Positions 16,168-24,832 of a DNA stretch of 64,000 nt are shown piece after piece (position 1 is the first letter of the stretch; each line of letters starts with the position of its first letter). Source of the DNA: JACVRW01 sp963803245 (GTDB lineage: Bacteria > Actinomycetota > Thermoleophilia > Solirubrobacterales > Thermoleophilaceae); assembly GCA_963803245.1 (NCBI GenBank), contig CAWDLI010000015.1, positions 248,001 through 312,000 of the forward strand, in the 5' to 3' direction. The position numbers and the translations under genes were made by a program. Below the pieces are notes generated by a model, which had not been told where the DNA came from, searched no databases, and was given only the letters and a program-made list of their open reading frames with translations.

Positions 16168-17214
16168 ATGGCCGTCGACGAATCGGCTGAGCTCCAGCTG
16201 CTCATCATGATGCCCGGGCAGGTCCCCGACGACGAGGTCGAGGGCGTGCTGGCGCGACTCATCGAAAGCGGGTCGTACGGTCGCGTGGCGCCAGGCAAGG
16301 ATTCGATCGTGATCAGCGCGTTCGGCGACCGCGAGCTGCTGAAGAGCCTCTCGCTCGAGCAGCTGGCGGGCGTGGAGAAGGTGCTCCCGATCCGCAAGCC
16401 CTACAAGCTCGTCTCCGCCGACTCGACGCCCGAGCCGACGGTCATCCAGGTGGGCGGCCGGCGGCTCGGCGGGGACCACTTCGGCCTGATCGCGGGCCCC
16501 TGCACCGTGGAGTCGCGCGAGCAGACCATCGAGAGCTGCCGCGCGGTGGCCGCCGCCGGCGCCAGCATGCTCCGCGGCGGCGCCTTCAAGCCGCGCACCT
16601 CGCCCTACAGCTTCCAGGGCCTCGGATCGGAGGGGCTCGCGATCCTCGCGGAGGCACGCGAGGTCACCGGGCTGCCGTTCACGACCGAGGTCGTGGACCC
16701 GCGCCAGGTGGAGGAGGTCGTGGAGACCGCCGACGTGCTCCAGATAGGCGCCCGCAACATGCAGAACTTCCTGCTGCTGGCCGAGGTCGGCAAGACGGAC
16801 AAGCCGGTGCTCCTGAAGCGCGGCGCCTCGGCCTCCCTGGAGGAGCTGCTGATGGCGGCCGAGTACATCCTCAAGGAGGGCAACCCGCGCGTGATCCTCT
16901 GCGAGCGCGGCATCAAGACCTTCGAGCGCTCCACCCGCTTCACGCTCGACATCAGCGCGGTGCCCGTGCTCAAGGAGGAGACGCACCTGCCCGTGATCGT
17001 GGACCCCTCGCACGCGCCCGGGCGGCGCGAGCTCGTGCCCGCGCTGGCGCGGGCCGCCGTGGCCGCAGGCGCCGACGGCATCATCGTGGAGGTGCACCCC
17101 GTGCCCGAGGAAGCCCTCTGCGACGGGCCCCAGCTCCTCCCCACCGCGGCCTTCGCGGAGTTCGCCGACGACATCACCCGCCTCGTCGGCTTTATGGGCA
17201 AGACGGTCGGCTAG
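16168..17214 (+). CDS. aroF: 3-deoxy-7-phosphoheptulonate (DAHP) synthase, AroAI-beta type
   Basis: A 348-residue enzyme joining phosphoenolpyruvate and erythrose-4-phosphate, the first step to chorismate. The first ~75 residues form a ferredoxin-like regulatory domain as in Thermotoga-type DAHP synthase (LQLLIMMPGQVPDDEVEGVL). The barrel follows with GPCTVESREQ, GGAFKPRTSPYSFQGLG, IGARNMQNF, LLKRGASASLEE, CERGIKTFE and IVDPSHAPGRR. The start ATG 16168 lies 29 bp after the PabC-like gene, so the two are co-transcribed. It supplies chorismate to the divergent pabAB, and its N-terminal domain suggests feedback control. Confidence 0.93.
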   Translation: MAVDESAELQLLIMMPGQVPDDEVEGVLARLIESGSYGRVAPGKDSIVISAFGDRELLKSLSLEQLAGVEKVLPIRKPYKLVSADSTPEPTVIQVGGRRLGGDHFGLIAGPCTVESREQTIESCRAVAAAGASMLRGGAFKPRTSPYSFQGLGSEGLAILAEAREVTGLPFTTEVVDPRQVEEVVETADVLQIGARNMQNFLLLAEVGKTDKPVLLKRGASASLEELLMAAEYILKEGNPRVILCERGIKTFERSTRFTLDISAVPVLKEETHLPVIVDPSHAPGRRELVPALARAAVAAGADGIIVEVHPVPEEALCDGPQLLPTAAFAEFADDITRLVGFMGKTVG

Positions 17215-17218
17215 GCGC

Positions 17219-17695
17219 CTAGAGGCGCTCGCTCAGGGCTCGGTCGATCTCGCGGCGCTGGTCGCGGTCCTTGAGGGCGCGCCGCTTGTCGAACACGTCC
17301 TTTCCGCGAGCCACCGCGATCTCGACCTTCGCGCGCCCGCCCGAGAAGTACACGCGGGTGGGCACGATCGTGAGCCCCTTCTCGGTCGTCTGCCCCATCA
17401 GGCGGTCGATCTCGCGGCGGTGGAGCAGCAGCTTGCGCGGGCGCTCGGGCTCGTGGTTCTCCTGTGCGGCCGGCTTGTACGGGGCCACGTGCATGTTGCG
17501 GAGCCAGACCTCGCCGTCGCGCACCTCGGCGTAGGCGTCCTTCAGCTGGACGCCCCCGTCGCGCATCGACTTGACCTCCGAGCCCTGGAGCTGGATCCCG
17601 CACTCGAACCTGTCGAGCAGGTTGTAGCGGTAGCTCGCCTGGCGATTGGTGGCCACGTCTCCGGCGGCCGCCTTGCGCTTTCCCTTCTTAGCCAT
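17219..17695 (-). CDS. smpB: SmpB, tmRNA-binding protein
   Basis: A 158-residue protein that delivers tmRNA to stalled ribosomes. It has the SmpB beta-barrel (YNLLDRFECGIQLQGSEVKSM, then AYAEVRDGEVWLRNMHVAPY), the RKLLLHRREIDRL helix, and the basic C-terminal tail (ARGKDVFDKRRALKDRDQRR) that enters the mRNA channel. The ATG at 17695 is chosen because MAKKGKRK is the usual beginning; it overlaps the preceding stop by 8 bp. It is the last gene of the S41 protease-RNase-secreted protein operon. The tmRNA partner is 13 kb away at 4091-4460. Confidence 0.95.
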   Translation of the reverse strand: MAKKGKRKAAAGDVATNRQASYRYNLLDRFECGIQLQGSEVKSMRDGGVQLKDAYAEVRDGEVWLRNMHVAPYKPAAQENHEPERPRKLLLHRREIDRLMGQTTEKGLTIVPTRVYFSGGRAKVEIAVARGKDVFDKRRALKDRDQRREIDRALSERL

Positions 17696-18509
17696 TCGCT
17701 GTCGGGCGCTTGGCGTAGCCGATCCGCTTGAGGAAGCGATGCACCCGCTTGACGTAGGCAGGCCCGACCTCCCCGCGGCGCACGGCACGGAGCAGCGTCC
17801 TGCGCGCGGCGCCGCGCTCGCCGAGGCGGTAGCGGTCGGCGGCGTACGCCGCCAGGATGCCGCCGACGTTCACGTCGCGATCGCGCACGCGCCGGTAGAG
17901 GCGCAGCGCCTTGCGCGCGTCGGCGCGCAGCCAGCGCCGGTAGGTCGGCGTCACGTCCGTGAGGCGCGCCTCGCCGAGGCGGAAGTACTGGATCGGCAGG
18001 TACGACTCTGCGTACGAGGAGAAGACGTATCCGAAGCGCGCGTCGCGGCTGCGCAGCTCGATCGTCCCGTCGCGGCCCACGTCCTGGATGCGGTACCCCG
18101 CGTCGCGCCAGTTGTGGCGTATGCGCGCGTACTTCCCGGTGCCCTCCTCGAACGTGTAGATCGTGGAGAAGGCGCAGCAGTGCGCCCCGCCGGTGAAGAG
18201 GTCGACGATCACCTCGGGCTCGCGGTCCGCGTCGAGGTCGCGGAGGCTGACCGAGTCCTGCTTGGCCGCGATGCCCGAGGGCACCACCCCACAGGGCTCC
18301 TTCGGGCAGCCGGGGCCGACCGCCCGGTCGACCAGCTCGAGGCCGTCGCGCACCACCTTCAGGTGGAAGTCCGAGTAGTCCTCGCCGTCGCGCTCATAGG
18401 TGAACTCCGCCGTCACGACGCCGGAGCTGACCTTCTCGGAGACCGGCTCGGCGCTGGCCGGAGCCGCGAGCACGAGCGCTCCGATGCACGCTGAGCAGAA
18501 GCGGATCAC
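17688..18509 (-). CDS. secreted protein with calcium-loop-like repeat
   Basis: A 273-residue protein with a clear signal peptide (VIRFCSACIGALVLAAPASA, cleaved after ASA). The mature part has a DLDADREPEVIVDLFTGG stretch like the Asp-rich loops of FG-GAP/VCBS repeats, two adjacent cysteines (AHCCAF), and a C-terminal Arg-rich helical region. GTG 18509 is chosen because it starts the signal peptide and overlaps the RNase stop as GTGA. It lies between an RNase gene and smpB with overlaps on both sides. Function unknown; extracellular or cell-surface location is inferred. Confidence 0.78.
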   Translation of the reverse strand: MIRFCSACIGALVLAAPASAEPVSEKVSSGVVTAEFTYERDGEDYSDFHLKVVRDGLELVDRAVGPGCPKEPCGVVPSGIAAKQDSVSLRDLDADREPEVIVDLFTGGAHCCAFSTIYTFEEGTGKYARIRHNWRDAGYRIQDVGRDGTIELRSRDARFGYVFSSYAESYLPIQYFRLGEARLTDVTPTYRRWLRADARKALRLYRRVRDRDVNVGGILAAYAADRYRLGERGAARRTLLRAVRRGEVGPAYVKRVHRFLKRIGYAKRPTANG

Positions 18510-20227
18510 GCGCCGACTATAGGCGCAAGGTCCACCCGTCCGCGCGGTGCGTCCACGCGCTCCACGGTGACCTCGATCGGGTCTCCCAGGCGCAGCGCAC
18601 CGGCGGAGGACTCGGTCACCAGCGCCGTGCCGAACTCGTTCAGGGTCCACCACTCGCGCATGCGGCGCACGCCCATGAAGCCCTCGAAGCCGGCGTCTCC
18701 GAAGCGCACGAAGGCGCCCTTCTCGATCAGGCCCACCACCTCACCCTCGAACGTGGGCTGCTCCCCGTGGCCTGCCTCCGCAAGACGGCGCTCGAGCAGG
18801 AATGCGAGACACACGTCGTCGGCCTTGCGCTCGATCTGCATCGCCTCGCGCTCCAGCGCGGACGTGTGCACCCCCAGGTCGTCGAGCTCGGAGCCCGGCG
18901 TGGCGGTGTGGTCGATGCCGAGGCCCTGGAGCAGCGCTCGATGGGCGACGACGTCCGGGTAGCGCCGGATCGGCGACGTGAAGTGGGTGTAGCGCGGGCT
19001 CGCGAGGCCGGCGTGGCCGAGGTTACGCGGCGTGTAGTACGCCTGCTTGAGCGCCCGCAGCACGAGCACGCCGATGGCCCGCCGGTCGGGGGCCTCGCGC
19101 GCCACGATGCGCGACATCTCGGCGGCCGCGTCGGCGGCCTGCTGCGGAGTCATGTTCCGCGGGAGCGGCGGCGTGGGGATGTCGAGGCTCGCGAGCTGGT
19201 CGGCCAGGAACTCGACCGAGCGCGGCTCCGGGCGCTCGTGCACGCGGTAGAGCGTCGGCAGCTTGCGGTCCTCGAGATAGCCGGCCACCTGCTCGTTGGC
19301 GAGCACCATCAGCGCCTCGATCAGGCTGTGCGACTCGGTCTGCTCCTCCTGGCGCACGTGGACCACGTGGCCCTCGCCGTCGAACTCGAACACCGGCTCC
19401 GCGCCCCCGATCGCCAGCGATTCGCGGCGCTCGTGGAGGGCCCGGGCGACCTCCCGCGCCGCCTCGAGCGGCGCCGCCCATGGCTCCACGGCGCGCTCGC
19501 GCCCCGCGAACACGGCGTCGACCTGGCCGTAGGTGAGGCGGACGTCGCTGCGCACGCGCGCGCGGTGGAAGGCGACCTTGCGCACCTCCGCCCCCTCCAT
19601 CTCGAGCTCGACCGTGATCGCCAGCTTCTCCTCGCCCGGGCGCAGCGAGCAGGCGCGGTTCGACAGCACCTCGGGAAGCATCGGCTCCACCGCCCCCGGC
19701 ACGTACACGCTCGTGGCGCGCCGCATGGCCTCGCGCTCCAGCGGCCCGCCGGGGCGAACGTAGGCGGTCACGTCGGCGATGTGCACCCACAGGCGCACGC
19801 GGCCGTTCTCGCGTGTGGCGGAGATCGCGTCGTCGAAGTCCTTGGCGTCGTCGGGATCGATCGTGAAGGTGGGCAGGTCGGTCAGGTCCACACGGGCGTC
19901 AGCCGCGTAGGGCTCGCTCGTCGCGCCCACCGCCTCCGCCTCGGCGGAGCGACCGTACGCGCGGTGGAGGCCGCGATCGAGCATCAGGCCCTCCACCACG
20001 TCGCGGGCGCGGTCGGGGCGCCCCAGCACCCGCACGACCCTGGCGCCGCGCTTGCCCGACCCCACCAGCACCAGATCGCCCGGTCCGGCTCCACCGCGCT
20101 CCACGGCGGTGCGGGGGCCGGTGCCGAAGAGCGGTTCGGCCACCAGGAAGCGGCCGCGCTTCTCGAGCACGGCCACGAGCGGGCCGTCGGCGCGGCGCTC
20201 CGCCCGCCGCGCTCCGGCGGTGGTCAC
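18506..20227 (-). CDS. RNase II/R-family 3'-5' exoribonuclease
   Basis: A 573-residue hydrolytic exoribonuclease. The RNB catalytic core has the four-Asp motif in TIDPDDAKDFDDAISA near residue 120, HIADVTAYV, and PIRRYPDVVAHR near the end of the core; an S1-like domain follows (EGEVVGLIEKGAFVRF). It is shorter than E. coli RNase R (813) because the N-terminal cold-shock domains are reduced to about 90 residues. GTG start overlaps the S41 stop by 4 bp. With smpB downstream it fits the known role of RNase R in tmRNA maturation and non-stop mRNA decay. Confidence 0.92.
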   Translation of the reverse strand: MTTAGARRAERRADGPLVAVLEKRGRFLVAEPLFGTGPRTAVERGGAGPGDLVLVGSGKRGARVVRVLGRPDRARDVVEGLMLDRGLHRAYGRSAEAEAVGATSEPYAADARVDLTDLPTFTIDPDDAKDFDDAISATRENGRVRLWVHIADVTAYVRPGGPLEREAMRRATSVYVPGAVEPMLPEVLSNRACSLRPGEEKLAITVELEMEGAEVRKVAFHRARVRSDVRLTYGQVDAVFAGRERAVEPWAAPLEAAREVARALHERRESLAIGGAEPVFEFDGEGHVVHVRQEEQTESHSLIEALMVLANEQVAGYLEDRKLPTLYRVHERPEPRSVEFLADQLASLDIPTPPLPRNMTPQQAADAAAEMSRIVAREAPDRRAIGVLVLRALKQAYYTPRNLGHAGLASPRYTHFTSPIRRYPDVVAHRALLQGLGIDHTATPGSELDDLGVHTSALEREAMQIERKADDVCLAFLLERRLAEAGHGEQPTFEGEVVGLIEKGAFVRFGDAGFEGFMGVRRMREWWTLNEFGTALVTESSAGALRLGDPIEVTVERVDAPRGRVDLAPIVGA

Positions 20228-21399
20228 CGGGCTTGCCGCAGGACGGTGTCGAGCGCGGTGGGCAGAGCCTCGTCGCGCTTGGTGTCCGGATCGTCCTTGG
20301 CCTTCACCTGCGGCTGGAGCCCCTTGCGCGTGATCGTCTTGCCACCCGGGAGGTAGTAGTTCGCCACCGTCAGGTCGAGCACGCCACCATTAGAGAGGTC
20401 GATCACCTCCTGCACGAGGCCCTTGCCGTAGGTGCGCGTGCCGACCACCGTCGCCCGCCCGCGGTCCCGCAGCGCCCCGGTCACGATCTCGGACGCGCTC
20501 GCGCTTCCCCGGTCCACGAGCACGACGACCGGAACGTCGTCCGGGATCGCGTCGCCCACGGCGTCCTCGGTGCGGTTGGGACGGCTGCGACCGCGCACCG
20601 ACACGATCCGTCCGTCCTCGATGAAGATGCTGGACACGAGCACGGCCTCCGACAGGAGTCCGCCGCCGTTGCCGCGCAGGTCGAGCAGAATGCCGTCGGC
20701 GCCCTTCTTGAGAAGCCGGTCCACCTGCTCCCTCACGAGGCCGTGCGCGCCCGCGCTGAAGCCGGCAAGCCGCACGACGCCCACCTGCTTGCCGTCATGC
20801 GTGACCATCTTGCCCTCGGCCACCGGGATCTCGATCCGCTCGCGCTTGACCCGCACGCTGCGAGGTGCGCCGCTGCCCTCGCCGTCGACCACGTCGAGGG
20901 TCACGCTGGTGCCCTCGGGGCCCTTGATCCGCGCGGTGGCCACCTCGCTGTTCACCCCGGCGATGGAGCGCCCGTTCACTGCCACGATCAGGTCGTCGCG
21001 CTGGATGCCGGCGCGCCGCGCCGGGGATTGGTCGAACACCCGCAGCACGCGCAGGCCGCGCTTGTCCTCCTCCACGCTCATCCCCACACCCTCGAACTCG
21101 CCCTGTACGGAGTCGCGGAACTGCGTCGCCTCCTTGGGGGTCAGGTAGTGCGAGAAGCGGTCGTCGAGCGATTCGACGACCCCTTTCAGCGACGCGTCCT
21201 CCAGGCGGCTCTCCTTCACCGGCCGGTAGAAGTTGTTCTCGATCGTGTCGATCACCTCGGCCTTGAGCGCCCGGTTGTCGTCCACCAGGAGGTCGCGAAC
21301 GGGATCGGGCAGGTTCTCCGGGTGCCCGCCGAGCCAGATGCCGGCGGCGAGCGTGACGAGGAGAGCTGCAATCAGGGACAGGATGCGAGTGGTGCCCAC
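20224..21399 (-). CDS. ctpA: C-terminal processing peptidase, S41 family
   Basis: A 391-residue periplasmic or membrane-anchored serine protease. N-terminal signal anchor (ILSLIAALLVTLAAGIWLGG), PDZ domain near 100-185 (RVFDQSPARRAGIQRDDLIVAVNG), and the S41 core with LDLRGNGGG, the nucleophile Ser in DRGSASASEIVTGAL and the general-base Lys in TYGKGLVQEV. It starts the S41-RNase-secreted-smpB chain. In Gram-positive genomes this gene commonly follows ftsEX; here a plus-strand YeeE pair separates it from ftsX. Likely trims cell-wall or secreted proteins. Confidence 0.93.
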   Translation of the reverse strand: MGTTRILSLIAALLVTLAAGIWLGGHPENLPDPVRDLLVDDNRALKAEVIDTIENNFYRPVKESRLEDASLKGVVESLDDRFSHYLTPKEATQFRDSVQGEFEGVGMSVEEDKRGLRVLRVFDQSPARRAGIQRDDLIVAVNGRSIAGVNSEVATARIKGPEGTSVTLDVVDGEGSGAPRSVRVKRERIEIPVAEGKMVTHDGKQVGVVRLAGFSAGAHGLVREQVDRLLKKGADGILLDLRGNGGGLLSEAVLVSSIFIEDGRIVSVRGRSRPNRTEDAVGDAIPDDVPVVVLVDRGSASASEIVTGALRDRGRATVVGTRTYGKGLVQEVIDLSNGGVLDLTVANYYLPGGKTITRKGLQPQVKAKDDPDTKRDEALPTALDTVLRQAR

Positions 21400-21504
21400 G
21401 GCAGCATGTGAGGGTAGTCGCCCGGCTTTGCGCTCTCTAAAGAGGACGCCTCGTCAGTAAAGTCCACCGAGTTAGTGCAGTACGTGGTCGATCAAGGAGA
21501 CGGC

Positions 21505-21821
21505 ATGCTCCATCCCCAGCTCGCGTGGTACATCGCCGGCCCGGCACTCGGGCTTTGCGTCGTGGCATGCCGCCTGCTGTTCAACGGCCGGCTGGGCGTG
21601 ACCGGTGGCTATTCGGAGATCATCGGGCGAGTGCGGTCCGGCCAGGCGACCTTGTGGTCTCCGGCGTGCTGATCGGCTACGGAGCAAAGCTCGCCGGAGG
21701 CTGCACCTCGGGTAACGGCCTGAGCGGTACCGCGATTCTCTCGCCCGCGGCCCTCGCCGCCACCGCGACTTTCTTCGCGACCGCGATCGTCGTGAGCTTC
21801 GTCACCGAGGCGCTGGTCTAG
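21505..21821 (+). pseudogene. damaged YeeE/YedE-type transporter half (frameshift plus internal deletion)
   Basis: First half of a YeeE/YedE (sulfur-compound transport) pair. It starts at ATG 21505 after AAGGAGAC and reads MLHPQLAWYIAGPALGLC through GGYSEIIGRVRSG, then hits TGA at 21670. The rest is in another frame from about 21640 (VSGVLIGYGAKLAGG, then CTSGNGLSGTAILSP, the signature) and ends at TAG 21819. The joined product would be about 105 residues, and the second membrane segment expected between EIIGRV and LIGYG is absent. This suggests a real internal deletion, not just one miscalled base. The conserved GGCTSGNG cysteine is still present. Confidence 0.72.
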
Positions 21822-22292
21822 ATGGGATCGCGCGCCGCCGGCCTCGGCGTGGGCCTGATCTTCGGCATCGTCCTGTCCTGGAGCGGCATGACCAGTCCCG
21901 AGGTGATCCGGGAGGCACTGCTCTTCCGGGACTCCTACCTGTTCCTCTTCTTCGGCTCGGCGGTGCTCGTGGGAGCCGTGGGCCTCGCCCTCCTGCGCCG
22001 AACGGGCAGGCCCGCCCTGCTCACCGGAGGGCCCATCGGCTGGGTGGAGGAGCGACCCGCGCGGCGCCACATCGCCGGGAGCCTGATCTTCGGCGTCGGC
22101 TGGGGGATCTCCGATGCCTGCCCGGGACCGGTGGCCACACAGGTCGGCCAGGGCATCGCCTGGGGACTGTGCACCCTGGCCGGGATCCTGCTCGGCGTCT
22201 ATCTGTTCATGCGCCGCGGCGAGGAGACCGAGCCCGCCACCGACAAGCTCGACACACCGGCGATCGCCCCGGAGCTCGTGCCGAGCAGCTAA
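21822..22292 (+). CDS. DUF6691/YeeE-type membrane protein (second half of the pair)
   Basis: A 156-residue membrane protein with four hydrophobic segments. The signature FGVGWGISDACPGPVATQVG near residue 95 has the conserved Cys of the YedE/YeeE thiosulfate-type transporters, and the N-terminal GLIFGIVLSWSGMTSPEVI is typical of the second half. ATG 21822 directly follows the TAG of the damaged first half in the same frame. Its stop overlaps the convergent ftsX stop by 4 bp. Alone it may be non-functional because the first half is broken. Confidence 0.82.
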   Translation: MGSRAAGLGVGLIFGIVLSWSGMTSPEVIREALLFRDSYLFLFFGSAVLVGAVGLALLRRTGRPALLTGGPIGWVEERPARRHIAGSLIFGVGWGISDACPGPVATQVGQGIAWGLCTLAGILLGVYLFMRRGEETEPATDKLDTPAIAPELVPSS

Positions 22293-23188
22293 ACGCGCAG
22301 GAAGCGGCGCAGCGTGATGCCGCTGCCGATCGCCGACACGGCGATCGACGCGAACATCAGCACCACCACGAGCAGCGTGAAGTCGATCGTGTCCGGCCCG
22401 GCGAGCAAAGCGAACCGGTCCGAGAGCGGGTCGATGAAGGTCTCCTTGGCGATCGTGAGGAGCAACACGGCGAGCAGGCCGCCGAAGAAGCCCACGATCA
22501 CACCCTCGATCACGAACGGCCAGCGGATGAACCAGTTGGTGGCGCCCACCAGCTTCATGACCTCCACCTCGCGGCGGCGAGCGAAGACCGAGAGCCGGAT
22601 CGTGTTCGCGATCAACGCGATCGAGGCAAAGATGAGAAGCGCGGCGAGCCCGGCGGTGAGCGCCTTCACGAGGCCGGTGGCGGACAGGATCTTGTCCGTG
22701 TCCTCCTCGCGGTTGCGCACCTCGTCGATGGCCTCGAGCCGCGGCTGGCCGGCCACAGTGAGCGCAGCAACGACGGAGTCGAGCGTGTCGGGGTCCTCGG
22801 GGGTGACGCGGAAGGAGGCCGGGAGCGGGTTCGCGCCCAGCAGCTCGGCGCCCTCCTCGAAGGCCTTCGGGTTCTTCTCGCGTGCGCTGTCGAGCGCCTC
22901 GGCCTTGGAGATGAACTCCACGGACTTCACGCCGTCGGTGCTCTCGAGCGCGCTGCGCAGCTCGTCCTGCTGGGCCTGCGTGGCCGACTCCTTCACGTAG
23001 ACGTCGGCCACAACGCGGCTTCGCACCTCGTTCGCGGTCCCGGTGGTGGCCTGCACGACCGGGATGAACACGCCCAGCACGAGCGCCGTGAGCAGCACCG
23101 TGAGGAGTGCCGCCAGCGCGGGCGCCGAGCTGCGGCGGAGGCCGCGCAGTGCCTCCTTGAGGAAGAAGCTGAAAGGGACGGGCCTCAA
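22289..23188 (-). CDS. ftsX: cell-division ABC transporter permease FtsX
   Basis: A 299-residue permease that partners FtsE to drive cell-wall hydrolases at the septum. One N-terminal membrane helix (LAALLTVLLTALVLGVFI), a large extracellular domain at about residues 45-165, then three more helices (ALLIFASIALIANTIRL, FVIEGVIVGFFGGLLAVLLL, LLVVVLMFASIAVSAIG). The intracellular RRREVEVMKLVGATNWFIR loop is the FtsX signature. Its start overlaps the ftsE stop as ATGA. Confidence 0.95.
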   Translation of the reverse strand: MRPVPFSFFLKEALRGLRRSSAPALAALLTVLLTALVLGVFIPVVQATTGTANEVRSRVVADVYVKESATQAQQDELRSALESTDGVKSVEFISKAEALDSAREKNPKAFEEGAELLGANPLPASFRVTPEDPDTLDSVVAALTVAGQPRLEAIDEVRNREEDTDKILSATGLVKALTAGLAALLIFASIALIANTIRLSVFARRREVEVMKLVGATNWFIRWPFVIEGVIVGFFGGLLAVLLLTIAKETFIDPLSDRFALLAGPDTIDFTLLVVVLMFASIAVSAIGSGITLRRFLRV

Positions 23189-24015
23189 TTCGGGTGCCCC
23201 TCGGCGCCGAGGCCGAGCTCGCCGCGCAGCCGCACCGCGAACTCCGTGGTGGACTCGTCGGGCCGGTAGAGGCCGGACAGCTCGTCGCGGATGATGCGGC
23301 CCTGGCGCAGCTCCACCACGCGCCGGCGCATCTTGTCCACCATCTGGCTGTCGTGGGTGGCCACGACGACCGTGGTGCCGGCGCGATTGATCCGGTAGAT
23401 CAGCTGCATGATCCCGATCGAGGTCTCGGGGTCGAGGTTGCCGGTGGGCTCGTCGGCGAGCAGCAGCGGCGGGTGGTTCACGAAGGCTCGTGCGATCGAC
23501 ACGCGCTGCTGCTCTCCGCCCGACAGCTCGTCGGGGTAGTTGTGCAGCTTGGTGGAAAGGCCCACTAGGCGCAGGATGTCCGGCACCTTGCGCCGGATCT
23601 CCTGCCGCGTCTCCCCGATCACCTGAAGCGAGTAGGCGACGTTGTCGTAGATCGTGCGGTTGGGCAGCAGCTTGTAGTCCTGGAACACCACGCCGATGTT
23701 CCGGCGCAGGTACGGGACCCGTGAGCGGGGCATGCCGTTGAGCTCGCGGCCCGCGATCAGGATCTCGCCCTTGCTCGGCTCGAGCTCCTTCATCAGCAAG
23801 CGGATGCAGGTGGACTTGCCGCAGCCGGTGGGACCCACGAGGAAGACGAACTCGCCGCGGCCGATGCGCATCGACGCGCCGTCGAGCCCGACGGACCCAC
23901 CGCCGTAGACCTTGCTGACGTCCCTGAACTCGACGACCGGTACGTTCGGGTCGGCGGGCCCCCGCGCCCGCGGGCGCGCGTGTTCGGTGCGGACCGAAGC
24001 CATGCGGACGCCCAT
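23185..24015 (-). CDS. ftsE: cell-division ABC transporter ATPase FtsE
   Basis: A 276-residue ATPase. Walker A GPTGCGKST, Q-loop VVFQDYKLLPNRT, signature LSGGEQQR, Walker B LLLADEPTGN and switch H in ATHDSQM are all present. The first ~25 residues are a basic extension ahead of the conserved FRDVSKVYGGG. The C-terminus extends about 30 residues past the usual end. It is coupled to ftsX. The usual neighbour prfB is not seen; the upstream gene is a RibD-like reductase. Confidence 0.95.
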   Translation of the reverse strand: MGVRMASVRTEHARPRARGPADPNVPVVEFRDVSKVYGGGSVGLDGASMRIGRGEFVFLVGPTGCGKSTCIRLLMKELEPSKGEILIAGRELNGMPRSRVPYLRRNIGVVFQDYKLLPNRTIYDNVAYSLQVIGETRQEIRRKVPDILRLVGLSTKLHNYPDELSGGEQQRVSIARAFVNHPPLLLADEPTGNLDPETSIGIMQLIYRINRAGTTVVVATHDSQMVDKMRRRVVELRQGRIIRDELSGLYRPDESTTEFAVRLRGELGLGAEGHPN

Positions 24016-24067
24016 TGATAGCGAAAAGCCCTGCTCAGAAGCGCAGGTGCACGCGTTTCTGCACCTC

Positions 24068-24802
24068 TCAGCGGGAAACGCGCCAGCGCGTGTAGAGCTC
24101 GCTGCCCCCCTCCGCGAGGGACACCAGCTCGAGCTCCGCGGGCTCCACGAGCTGGCGCCCGGCCACGATCGTGAGTGCCGCGGCGCCGCCGAGCAGCTTC
24201 GGGTTGAGCGTGAGGAACAGCTCGTCCACCAGGTCGGCGGCCAGCAGGAAGGAGTTGAGCGTTGGACCGCCCTCGCAGAGCACCGATCTGATGCCGTGCT
24301 CCGAGTGCAGGCGCGCCATCAGGAGTGGCATGTCGTCCCCCACGCGCTCGTAGGTCACCTGATCGCCGATGCCGGGGAGCACCGCGTCGGACGCGGTGGC
24401 GATCACCACGGGCTGGTCGGGCTCGTTCAGGATCGGGAGGTCTGCGGGGAGGTCGAGCCTGCCCGAGACGATCACGGCGAGCGGGACGGCTCTGAGCCCC
24501 TCGGCCACGCGCTTCTCCCGCAGCTCAGTGGTCTTGGTCACCACCCCGTAGCGCTCGGCCCGCACGGTGCCGGCGCCCACCATCACGGCGTCCGCCTGGG
24601 TCCTCAGGTGGTGGAAGAGCTGGCGGTCCAGCTCGGTGGAGATGCCGCGCGTGCGCCAGTCGAGCGTGGCCTTGCCGTCGAGCGTGGAGACCATGTTCAG
24701 CGCGAGGTACGGACGCGCCGCGGGGGCGCGCGCGCCGAGCCGCAGCCCCGAGGCGAGCCGGTCGGGTGAGGTCTCCCGTGGCTCGGGGACGAGCAGTCGC
24801 AC
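24068..24802 (-). CDS. RibD-C-terminal / dihydrofolate-reductase-like pyrimidine reductase
   Basis: A 244-residue NADPH-dependent reductase of the RibD C-terminal fold. Seen: LNMVSTLDGKATLDWRTRGIS (substrate-binding start), DAVMVGAGTVRAERYG (cofactor loop), VLCEGGPTLNSFLLAADLVDEL (conserved EGG motif). Members reduce the ribosylamino-pyrimidine of riboflavin synthesis or related pyrimidines. No deaminase domain is attached. No other riboflavin gene is near, so the exact substrate is open. Confidence 0.88.
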   Translation of the reverse strand: MRLLVPEPRETSPDRLASGLRLGARAPAARPYLALNMVSTLDGKATLDWRTRGISTELDRQLFHHLRTQADAVMVGAGTVRAERYGVVTKTTELREKRVAEGLRAVPLAVIVSGRLDLPADLPILNEPDQPVVIATASDAVLPGIGDQVTYERVGDDMPLLMARLHSEHGIRSVLCEGGPTLNSFLLAADLVDELFLTLNPKLLGGAAALTIVAGRQLVEPAELELVSLAEGGSELYTRWRVSR

Positions 24803-24832
24803 GGCGGTCAGCCTAGAAGGTCGTGCCTGCGG

